Positions 1 through 5,419 are shown, counted from the stretch's first letter. The stretch: 7,303 bases of DNA from Alteromonadaceae bacterium (GCA_013393545.1 JABXHG010000029.1:1-7303), one strand, 5' to 3'. Notes: generated by a model from the letters alone, not told the origin. Numbers and translations are program-made.

Positions 1-119
1 TCACTGACATGCCCCCGGCCATCGATAAAAGCGGGGGACAGTAGCTGGTTCTATGGCCTGACGGCCACTCGGAGGTGGGTCAAAATTAATGGCCAGTAGT
101 GGGTCACTTTAATTGGCCA
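1..119. mobile_element. End of an IS21-like insertion sequence (partial, runs off the left edge)
   Basis: Two near-identical subterminal repeats lie 24 bp apart: GTGGGTCAAAATTAATGGCC from 75 and GTGGGTCACTTTAATTGGCC from 99. Multiple subterminal transposase-binding repeats of this kind are typical of IS21-family ends. Read on the minus strand the tip would begin TGGCCAATTAAAGTGACCC, giving the 5'-TG terminus common in that family. Inside are a 6-bp hairpin (CCCCCG 12-17 with CGGGGG 32-37) and a small inverted repeat (TGGCC 54-58 with GGCCA 63-67). A short plus frame (3-44, ending TAG) could be the tail of an IS gene, but I cannot identify it. No transposase domain is in view, so the family call rests on the end sequence alone. 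The exact boundary at about 119 is inferred from where the repeat stops and an unrelated reading frame continues. Confidence 0.6.
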
Positions 120-305
120 CTAACAGACATCATTCGGCGGCTCAAAAATGACAATGACCTCCACATAACGACCCACAGACCAGCTCAGGTTGACCGCGAT
201 GGTTTTGTCACACACCCAGGCCTCTACGTCCTGGAGAGAGAATCCATTGAGCTGGCAAGAGCCCTTTTGTATGGAACTGAACCACCCTCCGACGAAGAGA
301 GTTAA
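99..305 (+). pseudogene. 5'-truncated small gene of unknown function, cut by the IS end
   Basis: The open frame starts at a GTG inside the IS terminal repeat and has no Shine-Dalgarno site. Only about 120-305 (from TDIIRRLKNDND on) looks like host-element coding sequence. The remaining ~61 residues contain THRPAQVDRDGFVTHPGLYV and an acidic tail ending PPSDEES. There is no internal Met, so the native start has been lost with the 5' part. The stop TAA (303-305) lies 2 bp before the ATG of the winged-helix gene, so the two were probably co-transcribed. I do not recognise the family. Small proteins of this kind sit beside winged-helix genes in integrated elements, but that is a general impression. 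Expression as drawn would depend on an IS-derived start and is doubtful. Confidence 0.5.
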
Positions 306-307
306 TC

Positions 308-724
308 ATGGCTCGGGACAAGAGAGCCAAACACACTGGAAGGAAGGGCAATGCGCCCTTCCTACACATTCCACACGATGTAATTAACAGTGAGGCCTAC
401 CAACAGTTGGACGGCTGGGCCGTCCGGCTCCTGGTAGACATCGCCGGACAATTCAAGGGTTACAACAATGGCGACCTGAACGCAGCTTGGTCACAAATGA
501 ATAAGAGAGGCTGGAGGTCAAAAGGTACTCTGCACAAAGCACTCAGGGCACTCTTGTCAGCAGGGTTAATACAGCAAACCCGGCAAGGCGGCAAAAATCG
601 ATGTTCTCTCTACGCCGTTACCTGGAGAAACATCGACGAATGCTCGGGCAAACTGGATGTACGTCCGACAAAAGCTCCAAGCGCTTTGTACCTCAACTTA
701 CCCGAAGTGACGCATGAAAAATAA
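308..724 (+). CDS. Winged helix-turn-helix DNA-binding protein of an integrated element
   Basis: This is a 138-residue basic protein. The ATG is preceded by an AAGAGAG stretch (295-301) and follows the previous stop by 2 bp. The N-terminal part (about residues 16-48) has FLHIPHDVINSEAYQQLDGWAVRLLVDIA split around a hydrophobic helix. Residues about 60-107 form a probable winged helix: the W-S-Q-M-N-K-R-G-W turn, then a helix TLHKALRALLSAGLI, then a wing QTRQGGKNRCSLYAVTW. This pattern (LxxGLIxxTRQGGKNRxSLYAxTW) recurs in phage, plasmid and island proteins annotated as helix-turn-helix or replication-associated. Whether it is a repressor or a replication initiator cannot be decided here. A set of TACCCGCTAT-like direct repeats begins 7 bp after its stop and is a possible binding target. 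The fold is fairly sure, the role is not. Confidence 0.75.
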   Translation: MARDKRAKHTGRKGNAPFLHIPHDVINSEAYQQLDGWAVRLLVDIAGQFKGYNNGDLNAAWSQMNKRGWRSKGTLHKALRALLSAGLIQQTRQGGKNRCSLYAVTWRNIDECSGKLDVRPTKAPSALYLNLPEVTHEK

Positions 725-730
725 AATCCT

Positions 731-857
731 TACCCGCAATACGTACAGCACTACCCGCTATATGGGGCAGTCTGAGACTGGCAACCGTAGCCCTCCATAG
801 GATTACCCGCTATGAGTTCCAGTCTGGCCTGTTTTGCCCCCGCCATTACCCTCTATG
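731..857 (+). repeat. Four iteron-like TACCCGCTAT direct repeats
   Basis: Copies are TACCCGCAAT (731-740), TACCCGCTAT (752-761), TACCCGCTAT (804-813) and TACCCTCTAT (847-856), all in the same orientation, at intervals of 21, 52 and 43 bp. A fifth, weaker match, TAGCCCTCCAT, is at 788-798. They start directly after the winged-helix gene. The uneven spacing argues against a classic tightly phased iteron array, so they could equally be operator sites or chance. Confidence 0.45.
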
Positions 858-986
858 TGTACTCCTTTATAGATTACCAAGGCCAGAGGCCGAGACGACT
901 ACTGTTGTCATCAGCTACTGCAGACCTTCAGCTCATGGGGGCCATGCAGGCAAGTAAACCACCCACGTCATACGACACCGCCTGTC

Positions 987-1025
987 GCTCCCATATGCTC
1001 CCATATGCTCCCATATGCTCCCATA
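987..1025. repeat. 10-bp tandem repeat (CCATATGCTC, 3.9 copies)
   Basis: The unit CCATATGCTC occurs perfectly at 991-1000, 1001-1010 and 1011-1020. GCTC (987-990) precedes it and CCATA (1021-1025) follows. The period is 10 bp, close to one helical turn, and each unit carries the palindrome CATATG, so the palindromes stack on one face of the helix. It lies about 110 bp upstream of the restriction-like ORF. Slipped-strand expansion is the simplest origin. Confidence 0.9.
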
Positions 1026-1135
1026 CCACAATCAGGCAATAGCCCCTTCTGACCAACGCCATTTTGGGCTACCCTGAGCGACACAAAACCACGCAAATCC
1101 AGACAGTTGCAAACCGGACGTAACGGCGAGAGCGC

Positions 1136-1684
1136 ATGGACAAGAAAAAGCTCACAGAACGGGATATCTGCACCAAGTTCATCAACCCGGCTCTCAAACA
1201 AGCCGGCTGGGACATCCAGAGCCAGGTACGCGAAGAGTTTCCCGTGACCAACGGGCGCATCATCGTTCGCGGCCGCATGCACACCCGGGCCCGCCCTCGC
1301 CGTGCCGATTACGTTCTGAACTACAAAAAGAACATCCCCATCGCCATCATCGAAGCCAAGGACAACAAGCACAGCCTGGGCGATGGCATGCAGCAGGCCC
1401 TGGCCTACAGCGATGCGTTGGATGCACCCTTCGTGTTCAGCAGCAACGGCGACGGCTTCCTGTTCCACGACCGCACCGGGCTTTACGGCCAAACCGAAAC
1501 CACCCTGCAGCTAAACGAGTTCCCCTCGCCAGACACGCTCTGGCAGCTCTACTGCCAATACAAGGGCATTGGGCAGGTGGCCCGCCAAACGGTCGAGCAG
1601 GCCTATTACAAGGAACGCCTGAACCAGGCCAGCCAAACCCGCTGCCAGTTGGCCGAAGCCGTGGTGGAAGGAGCCCTCAACTAA
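1136..1684 (+). CDS. hsdR: HsdR N-terminal nuclease domain fused to an HsdS-like C-terminus (type I restriction remnant)
   Basis: The 182-residue product begins like a type I restriction R subunit (HSDR_N): LTERDICTKFINPALKQAGW, then GRIIVRGRMHTR, then ADYVLNYKKNIPIAIIEAKD. The PD-(D/E)xK set is visible as D58, E73-A74-K75 and Q87xxxY91, and the typical FVFSSNGDGFLFHDRTG and EFPSPDTLWQLYCQYKG segments follow. A full HsdR is usually about 800-1,100 residues with a helicase motor; here everything after about residue 158 is gone. The last ~24 residues (KERLNQASQTRCQLAEAVVEGA) resemble the C-terminal helix of HsdS subunits instead. I infer an in-frame deletion that removed the rest of hsdR, all of hsdM and most of hsdS, joining near base 1610. 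Without a motor or modification subunit it cannot act as a normal type I enzyme. The stop overlaps the next start (TAATG). Confidence 0.85.
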   Translation: MDKKKLTERDICTKFINPALKQAGWDIQSQVREEFPVTNGRIIVRGRMHTRARPRRADYVLNYKKNIPIAIIEAKDNKHSLGDGMQQALAYSDALDAPFVFSSNGDGFLFHDRTGLYGQTETTLQLNEFPSPDTLWQLYCQYKGIGQVARQTVEQAYYKERLNQASQTRCQLAEAVVEGALN

Positions 1685-2652
1685 TGGTTTACAGCAGGCC
1701 ATGGAAGTCCTTCCCTGAGCAATTGGAACTGCTCAAATCCCGGGGCATGGTGGTCACCGACGAGCCCGCTGCGCTGGATTACCTGCAGCGCGTGGGCTAC
1801 TACCGCCTCAGCGCCTACTGGTATCCGTTTCGCAAGTTCGAGGTGGTGCAGGACGGCAAAACCGGGAAGCCTGCCAGCAGAGCGCTGGATGAGTTTTATC
1901 CGGGCACTCAATTCGTGGATGCGGTGCGCTTGTACCTGTTCGACAAACAGCTCCGGCTGCAGGCCATGGACGCACTCGAACGCATTGAAGTCGCACTCCG
2001 CGTAGACATCGCCCACCTGCTTGGCAAGCGCTCTGTGTTTGCGCACCTGGACCCTGACCAGCTCCACCCATCCTTCATCCGCAAAAAGCTGAGAGGCGGC
2101 CAGACACGCTTCGAGAAGTGGGAAGAAAAGTGCCTCAGCCTGCAACGCCGCTCAAAGGAAGACTTCGTTAAACACTACCGGGCGAAGCATGGCGAGCCAT
2201 TTCCAATATGGGTAGCGGTGGAAACCTGGGACTTTGGGGCAGTGTCGCAATTCTTCGCCATGATGCGAGTGAAAGACCAGCTGACATTGGCCAACCGATA
2301 CGGCGTTACCGACTGGCATACCTTCCAGACCTGGCTGCGCTCGCTGAACTACCTGCGCAACGTCTGCGCACACCACAGCCGGCTCTGGAACCGTAACGTA
2401 GCAGACCAGCCCAGCTTGGCGGGGACAGACAACATAGGCTGGTGCCAGAGCTTCGCAGGCAGGAACGACCTGATAGCCAAACCATTCTTGTTGCTGGCCA
2501 TCTGCCGCCATATGGTCAAGGTCATTTGTCCAGACACCAAGTGGCATGAACGGCTGGCAAACCATCTACAGTCGTTCCCCGAGCAACACTCGCAGCGGGC
2601 GCTATCTATGACGGATGTGGGAGTACCGGAAAACTGGAAAAGCTGGTGGTAA
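1684..2652 (+). CDS. Abi_2/AbiD-AbiF-like abortive-infection protein (HEPN-type putative RNase)
   Basis: The 322-residue length is normal for the Abi_2 family, so the gene looks complete. The N-terminal hallmark is at residues 9-50: PEQLELLKSRGMVVTD, then an ALDYLQRVGYYRLSAYWYPF stretch. The C-terminal hallmark YLRNVCAHHSRLWNR (223-237) contains R225-x4-H230 and H231, the R-x4-6-H signature of HEPN ribonucleases. Family members are linked to phage-triggered growth arrest, and they often sit inside or beside type I restriction operons, commonly next to hsdS. Its ATG overlaps the stop of the HsdR/HsdS chimera (TAATG), with AAGGAG at 1668-1673, so translation is probably coupled. This suggests that it originally followed hsdS. 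The cytoplasmic RNA-cleavage role is inferred from the motif. The activating signal is unknown, and its ancestral RM partner is now broken. Confidence 0.9.
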   Translation: MVYSRPWKSFPEQLELLKSRGMVVTDEPAALDYLQRVGYYRLSAYWYPFRKFEVVQDGKTGKPASRALDEFYPGTQFVDAVRLYLFDKQLRLQAMDALERIEVALRVDIAHLLGKRSVFAHLDPDQLHPSFIRKKLRGGQTRFEKWEEKCLSLQRRSKEDFVKHYRAKHGEPFPIWVAVETWDFGAVSQFFAMMRVKDQLTLANRYGVTDWHTFQTWLRSLNYLRNVCAHHSRLWNRNVADQPSLAGTDNIGWCQSFAGRNDLIAKPFLLLAICRHMVKVICPDTKWHERLANHLQSFPEQHSQRALSMTDVGVPENWKSWW

Positions 2653-2722
2653 CACGGGGAGGCAGAAAATAAGAACCCCCGCGTAAGTTCCTTGCGGAAC
2701 CAAGAGGCAGGGGCCGTGTTAC
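2649..2722. repeat. 9-bp perfect inverted repeat with inner hairpin, just after the Abi_2 gene
   Basis: GTAACACGG (2649-2657) and CCGTGTTAC (2714-2722) are perfect inverse copies 56 bp apart; the left arm includes the Abi_2 stop codon (2650-2652). Between them is a hairpin GTTCC-TTGC-GGAAC (2687-2700), and GGGG (2656-2659) can pair alternatively with the C-run at 2676-2680. No T-run follows, so it is not a standard intrinsic terminator. It could be a mRNA 3'-end structure or a scar of a small inserted element. Confidence 0.6.
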
Positions 2723-2824
2723 AGACAATCATAGGCTCGACTGGCTCAATTTGCAACACCGCCTAATTGGTTGGGCGTCGATAACGTTGGCCGTCAGAAA
2801 AGACAAGACGTTGAGAAAAAGCTG

Positions 2825-2830
2825 AAGGAG
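2825..2830 (+). promoter_or_regulatory. Shine-Dalgarno site for the GYF-domain gene
   Basis: AAGGAG ends 5 bases before the ATG at 2836 and fixes that start. The second half of the same frame (after 3303) has no comparable site, which matters for whether it is an independent gene. Confidence 0.8.
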
Positions 2831-2835
2831 AAGCA

Positions 2836-3303
2836 ATGAACTCTGAATGGTTTTACCGAATCAATGGCTCCACAAATGGCCCGCTAAACACTGAAGAGCT
2901 CAAGCAGGAAATTGCCAACGGTAATATTCGACCTACGGACTTTCTTTGGAAGGCGGGATATACGGGATGGAAGAGAGCCGGTGATGTGGGGCACCTTTTT
3001 CCAGAGCCACCCGAAGAGCCATTCGCACCAGAGCTAGAGGTGCCAGCGATTCTGGGCCAGTTATGGCGGGGAGAAATCGGCCTTGCAATAACGTTTTGGG
3101 TCTTAGGAGTTGGAATAGGCGCAGTATCGTTCTTCGTGTTCGGATTTCTGGCAACGATAGTGCCACTGCTTTTGGGGGGTGCAGAAACCACAGCAGGCGC
3201 ATGGGCTGGGTGGGCCTTCGGAACTATCCTCTGGTCAATCGCCATGTATATCTCTGTCTCTGTGTGGCGCTCGGCCGGAAAATCCGCAACAACAAAATTA
3301 TAG
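2836..3303 (+). CDS. GYF-domain membrane protein, N-terminal part (ends at an in-frame amber codon)
   Basis: The 155-residue product has an N-terminal GYF_2-type domain at residues 5-55: WFYRINGSTNGPLNTEELKQ, then I-A-N-G-N-I, then LWKAGYTGWKRAGDV. This W-(F/Y)-Y...NG...GP...G.W pattern is known from bacterial proteins in which the domain precedes membrane segments and probably mediates protein contacts at the cytoplasmic face. A Pro/Glu linker (56-70) leads to two hydrophobic segments, about 81-112 and 118-143. The frame stops at TAG (3301-3303) right after VWRSAGKSATTKL. Similar membrane proteins tend to continue through a VWRSA...W..LA+ motif, and the frame after the TAG does continue (CVLARLWVIPF). 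I therefore read this as the first half of a longer gene. It stands alone after a 183-bp gap and has a good ribosome site. Its function is unknown. Confidence 0.8.
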   Translation: MNSEWFYRINGSTNGPLNTEELKQEIANGNIRPTDFLWKAGYTGWKRAGDVGHLFPEPPEEPFAPELEVPAILGQLWRGEIGLAITFWVLGVGIGAVSFFVFGFLATIVPLLLGGAETTAGAWAGWAFGTILWSIAMYISVSVWRSAGKSATTKL

Positions 3304-3342
3304 TGTGTTCTTGCACGCTTATGGGTTATTCCTTTCGCAGCT

Positions 3343-3744
3343 GTGGCCTTTGTTAATTTCATCCTGCTCACAGGAACCACTGCTATAGCAATTTACGGCC
3401 TAGCGGGCAGCTTGGCGGTACATACTGAGCAGTTTTTCGGGGAATGGAGCGAAGTTATTGTCGGCACTTTCTTCTCCAACTTAATCGTTTACGGCGCGAT
3501 GTTTTTCATGGCACGACTTCTTTTCTGGGTCGCCAGTAAAGACATTTACCAAATATGGCCCGAAAATCATATTGCAGCGTTACCACTTTCTGTAGTTGCC
3601 GCTGTTGGGCTCTCTCTTTGGATACCAGCTCGTGATTCAGAGCTCAACGTTATCGAGCCGGGTCTGCTTTTGGTCATTTCCGTTATATCCGTACTGTTGA
3701 GCGTGTATTGGATGTCCCCCGCATCAAAGGAGGACCCGGAATAA
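3343..3744 (+). CDS. Hydrophobic membrane protein, probably the separated C-terminal half of the GYF-domain protein
   Basis: From a GTG at 3343 this gives 133 residues with about four membrane segments: around residues 5-24, 40-64, 80-95 and 106-123, ending SPASKEDPE. The frame is the same as that of the upstream GYF gene and is open from 3304, immediately after the TAG. The uncounted codons 3304-3342 encode CVLARLWVIPFAA, which would start the first membrane segment properly. There is no Shine-Dalgarno site before the GTG and no better start. The simplest reading is one ~302-residue gene, 2836-3744, in which a Trp codon (TGG) became TAG. Alternatives are readthrough, amber suppression, a sequencing error, or a true second gene with a weak start. 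No family is recognised for this half alone. Confidence 0.55.
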   Translation: MAFVNFILLTGTTAIAIYGLAGSLAVHTEQFFGEWSEVIVGTFFSNLIVYGAMFFMARLLFWVASKDIYQIWPENHIAALPLSVVAAVGLSLWIPARDSELNVIEPGLLLVISVISVLLSVYWMSPASKEDPE

Positions 3745-3774
3745 TTGGCCGGCCGAGTGAGGGTGTGATTGAGC

Positions 3775-3837
3775 AGTTAACAAGGGGTTACCAGCACGCA
3801 ACAGCTGTTAACCTCTCGACGCAACAGCACGTTGCGT
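3775..3837 (-). repeat. Left cluster of TGTTGCGT / TGTTAAC repeats
   Basis: On the minus strand, TGTTGCGT is found at 3819-3826 and 3796-3803 (read ACGCAACA on plus), and TGTTAAC at 3776-3782. ACGCAAC (3819-3825) also pairs with GTTGCGT (3831-3837) around a 5-base loop. AACAGCTGTT (3800-3809) is a perfect palindrome, and a TGTTAACC lies on the plus strand at 3806-3813. The words match those in the right cluster at 3963-4007 but mostly face the other way. Confidence 0.7.
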
Positions 3838-3914
3838 AGGCTGCTATCTTTATTGGATACCAAAAACAGACAATTATCAATTTAACGCAGTATAAACAGT
3901 TAGTTACGGCACTT

Positions 3915-3946
3915 AAGACCGGAGCCAGCATGGGCTCCGGTTTTCC
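3915..3946 (+). terminator. Strong intrinsic transcription terminator
   Basis: ACCGGAGCC (3918-3926) and GGCTCCGGT (3933-3941) form a perfect 9-bp GC-rich stem with a 6-base loop. The stem can extend by A-A-G against T-T-T, and TTTT (3941-3944) follows. On plus it lies about 170 bp downstream of the GYF gene. The A-run on the other side is weak, so activity is mainly in the plus direction. It sits between the two repeat clusters. Confidence 0.85.
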
Positions 3947-3962
3947 AAACCAGGGCAAACCG

Positions 3963-4007
3963 TGTTGCGTCAGGTGTTGCGTACCGTGTTAACCCTTGCT
4001 GTTAACC
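3963..4007 (+). repeat. Right cluster: four tandem repeats with 12-13 bp period
   Basis: TGTTGCGTCAGG (3963), TGTTGCGTACCG (3975), TGTTAACCCTTGC (3987) and TGTTAACCACTGG (4000) follow head to tail, each starting TGTT. Two subtypes (TGTTGCGT and TGTTAACC) alternate as pairs. Regular spacing near one helical turn suggests protein binding sites on one DNA face, such as recombinase arm sites or a regulator array. Confidence 0.75.
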
Positions 4008-4138
4008 ACTGGTTTTCCAGAAACGCCTAAACCGTGGAACGCAGGTTGGAACGCTCTCTTAGTTATAGGCCCTTTGCCCAAGAAAACCATTAACCTAGAC
4101 TGACTTCATCAGGGAAGCATAATAAAACAGGAGGGACC

Positions 4139-4768
4139 ATGAAATATCTACTGACCACCACCGCCCTAGCACTTTGGGCAACCACTGCAATTGCAGGCAG
4201 TGTCTATAAATGCACAGACCCCGCCACCGGTGCCGTCTCGTTTACCGACGCCCCATGCCGTGACACCAGCCAAGCCGAGCAAGTGGATATACAGCGCGGC
4301 AACACCGTTAGCTCCCGCCAAGTGTATCGAGACCTCCAACGACTGGAAGCCGAGCAGGCCGCTGAAAGGCGAGCAGAAGAGGCAAGGCGGCGGGACCAGC
4401 AGCGCCGAATGCAAGAGCTGCAGCAGTACCAGGCCAGCCGCAGAGCGCAAGAGGAGCGAGATGATATATGCAGCAGAATCACTCGACCTCTCAAAGGCGC
4501 CCAGAATGGCCAGTTAACCGCTTCACAAAGGGATGCCATGATGCATTGCGCAGGAATTTCTGTGCCCGACAGGGATTACAGCTCAACGCAGCCATCTTCT
4601 GCGCCAACACCACCCACACCGCCAGCCCCAACCAACATCACCAGTTGCGACGAAGGTGGCTGCTGGGATAACCAGGGCGGACGTTACAACCGAGGTGCCG
4701 GCTCGACCTATATTCATCAGGGCGGAAGCGCGTGCCAGATGATTGGCGGGCAAATGCACTGTCCCTGA
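4139..4768 (+). CDS. Secreted/periplasmic DUF4124-domain protein
   Basis: The 209-residue product has a clear Sec signal peptide (about residues 1-19, MKYLLTTTALALWATTAIAG) followed by the DUF4124 signature VYKCTDPATGAVSFTDAPC (22-40). A highly charged Glu/Arg/Gln-rich helix, probably a coiled coil, covers about 62-108. A Pro/Thr/Ser linker (148-166) leads to a C-terminal region with CDEGGCWDNQGGRYN and GGSACQMIGGQMHC. This tail is often seen at the end of DUF4124 proteins in pseudomonad relatives. The eight cysteines (25, 40, 111, 137, 170, 175, 199, 208) suit disulfides in an oxidising compartment. AGGAGGG (4129-4135) sits just before the ATG. It probably starts a two-gene operon with the gene 33 bp downstream. 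The function of the domain is not established. Confidence 0.85.
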   Translation: MKYLLTTTALALWATTAIAGSVYKCTDPATGAVSFTDAPCRDTSQAEQVDIQRGNTVSSRQVYRDLQRLEAEQAAERRAEEARRRDQQRRMQELQQYQASRRAQEERDDICSRITRPLKGAQNGQLTASQRDAMMHCAGISVPDRDYSSTQPSSAPTPPTPPAPTNITSCDEGGCWDNQGGRYNRGAGSTYIHQGGSACQMIGGQMHCP

Positions 4769-4801
4769 CAGCAGGGCAACACAACAGGAAGGGAGGCCAC
4801 C

Positions 4802-5380
4802 ATGATGCAAAAAGGACTACTACGGCACAAACTCAGATATTGGCTCAGTAAAGAGTACCGGCGGGAAACAGAAGCCTTGCGAGAAATAAAACAAAGCTTC
4901 GCTCAGCTACCCAAGTGCCGGGCCACGGTAGTCGTCGCCAACCCCGATTACGGAGAAGGCGAGTACCAGGCAACCATTACCATGCCGGCGAAAGACCTAC
5001 TGGCTTGGGCCAACACCCGACTCGAGAGAGACCGGCCTCGCTATACTGACCAGGTGTTCCTTCCGCTACTTCAAAACTGGCTTAAAGACGCTGAAGAAAG
5101 CGGCACCGAACCGAGCCGGTTTCCCTCAGTTGCTTACGAAGTGATAGACCGCGAGATAAGAGAGTGGATTGAGCAAGGGCTCGCCAACGTTCACTGCCCT
5201 TCCTGCGGCTCGGATGTTGAGACCTTCGACAAAGCCAAAACAGACAGCTGGAACGCCGGAGACAGCCTGTACTTCTGGACAGACAACTGGGTATGTCCGG
5301 CCGGACACCTGCTATACAGCCGCAATGAGTGGATGCACATCAACCGCTTGAGTCACCGGATAGACACCCGGAACTGGTAG
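4802..5380 (+). CDS. Hypothetical protein with a C-terminal zinc-ribbon-like Cys/His motif
   Basis: This is a 192-residue soluble protein with no signal peptide or membrane segment. I do not recognise the family. The N-terminus is basic (KGLLRHKLRYWLSKEYRRE). The middle (about 38-95) has a beta-like stretch CRATVVVANPDYGEGEYQ followed by helices rich in Trp and Leu. Near the C-terminus HCPSCGSDVE (131-140) and WVCPAGHLLY (163-172) give C132-x2-C135 and C165-x3-H169, a likely zinc site. GGGAGG (4791-4796) supports the ATG at 4802; the ATG at 4805 is equally possible by spacing. It follows the DUF4124 gene by 33 bp without a terminator, so the two are probably co-transcribed. The secreted partner and cytoplasmic product do not suggest an obvious shared job. 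It is the last gene before the attachment region. Confidence 0.75.
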   Translation: MMQKGLLRHKLRYWLSKEYRRETEALREIKQSFAQLPKCRATVVVANPDYGEGEYQATITMPAKDLLAWANTRLERDRPRYTDQVFLPLLQNWLKDAEESGTEPSRFPSVAYEVIDREIREWIEQGLANVHCPSCGSDVETFDKAKTDSWNAGDSLYFWTDNWVCPAGHLLYSRNEWMHINRLSHRIDTRNW

Positions 5381-5393
5381 GTAGAACGCTGCT

Positions 5394-5419
5394 GTCCCAT
5401 GGGACACTCATGGGACACT
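5394..5419. repeat. Palindrome plus tandem copies of CATGGGACACT (candidate recombinase arm sites)
   Basis: GTCCCATGGGAC (5394-5405) is a perfect 12-bp palindrome. CATGGGACACT is repeated exactly in tandem at 5398-5408 and 5409-5419. This gives three TGGGAC words (one inverted) about 120 bp from the tRNA-derived core. Short repeated words beside an attachment core are what tyrosine-recombinase arm sites look like, but no binding data exist here. An operator for a nearby promoter is the alternative. Confidence 0.55.

Larger units (their letters stand above)
725..1135. other. 411-bp intergenic region with two kinds of short repeats
   Basis: I see no convincing gene here. It contains degenerate TACCCGCTAT repeats (731-857), a 5-bp hairpin CAGTC/GACTG (768-772 and 776-780), the 10-bp tandem repeat at 987-1025, and a weak inverted repeat TAGCCC/GGGCTA (1040-1045 and 1066-1071). 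A 76-codon plus frame at 812-1042 runs through the tandem repeat and has no good ribosome site, so I do not call it. The promoter for the downstream restriction-like ORF should lie here, but I could not find a clear -35/-10 pair. Confidence 0.55.
3745..4138. other. 394-bp gene-free region with repeat clusters and a terminator
   Basis: There is no plausible gene. From left to right it holds a first cluster of TGTTGCGT/TGTTAAC words on the minus strand (3775-3837), an AT-rich middle (about 3841-3910), a strong intrinsic terminator (3915-3946), a second cluster of the same words on the plus strand (3963-4007), and a pair of GGAACGC direct repeats (around 4035-4054). The leader of the DUF4124 gene follows. 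A promoter for that gene should lie at about 4055-4120; no convincing -35/-10 pair was found. Confidence 0.6.

Noticed and set aside
987..1025. CRISPR-like array
   Set aside because: Units are 10 bp in direct tandem with no spacers, and no cas genes are in the window.
812..1042. 76-codon plus-strand ORF
   Set aside because: No good ribosome site, no domain features, and its end translates the 10-bp tandem repeat; it overlaps the TACCCGCTAT repeats.
968..1492. Long minus-strand ORF (174 codons)
   Set aside because: It is antisense to the clear HSDR_N coding frame, and part of it translates the tandem repeat; high-GC shadow frame.
1681..2145. Minus-strand ORF opposite the Abi_2 gene
   Set aside because: Antisense to well-conserved Abi_2 motifs; no ribosome site or family features.
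2649..2779. Possible integron attC site (inverted repeat at 2649-2722, GTTGGGC at about 2769)
   Set aside because: The 5' RYYYAAC core and the paired inner boxes do not fit the attC pattern, and there is no cassette-like series.
2853..3380. Minus-strand ORF (175 codons) opposite the GYF gene
   Set aside because: Composition is Ala/Pro-rich shadow coding; the plus strand has a recognisable GYF domain and a good ribosome site.
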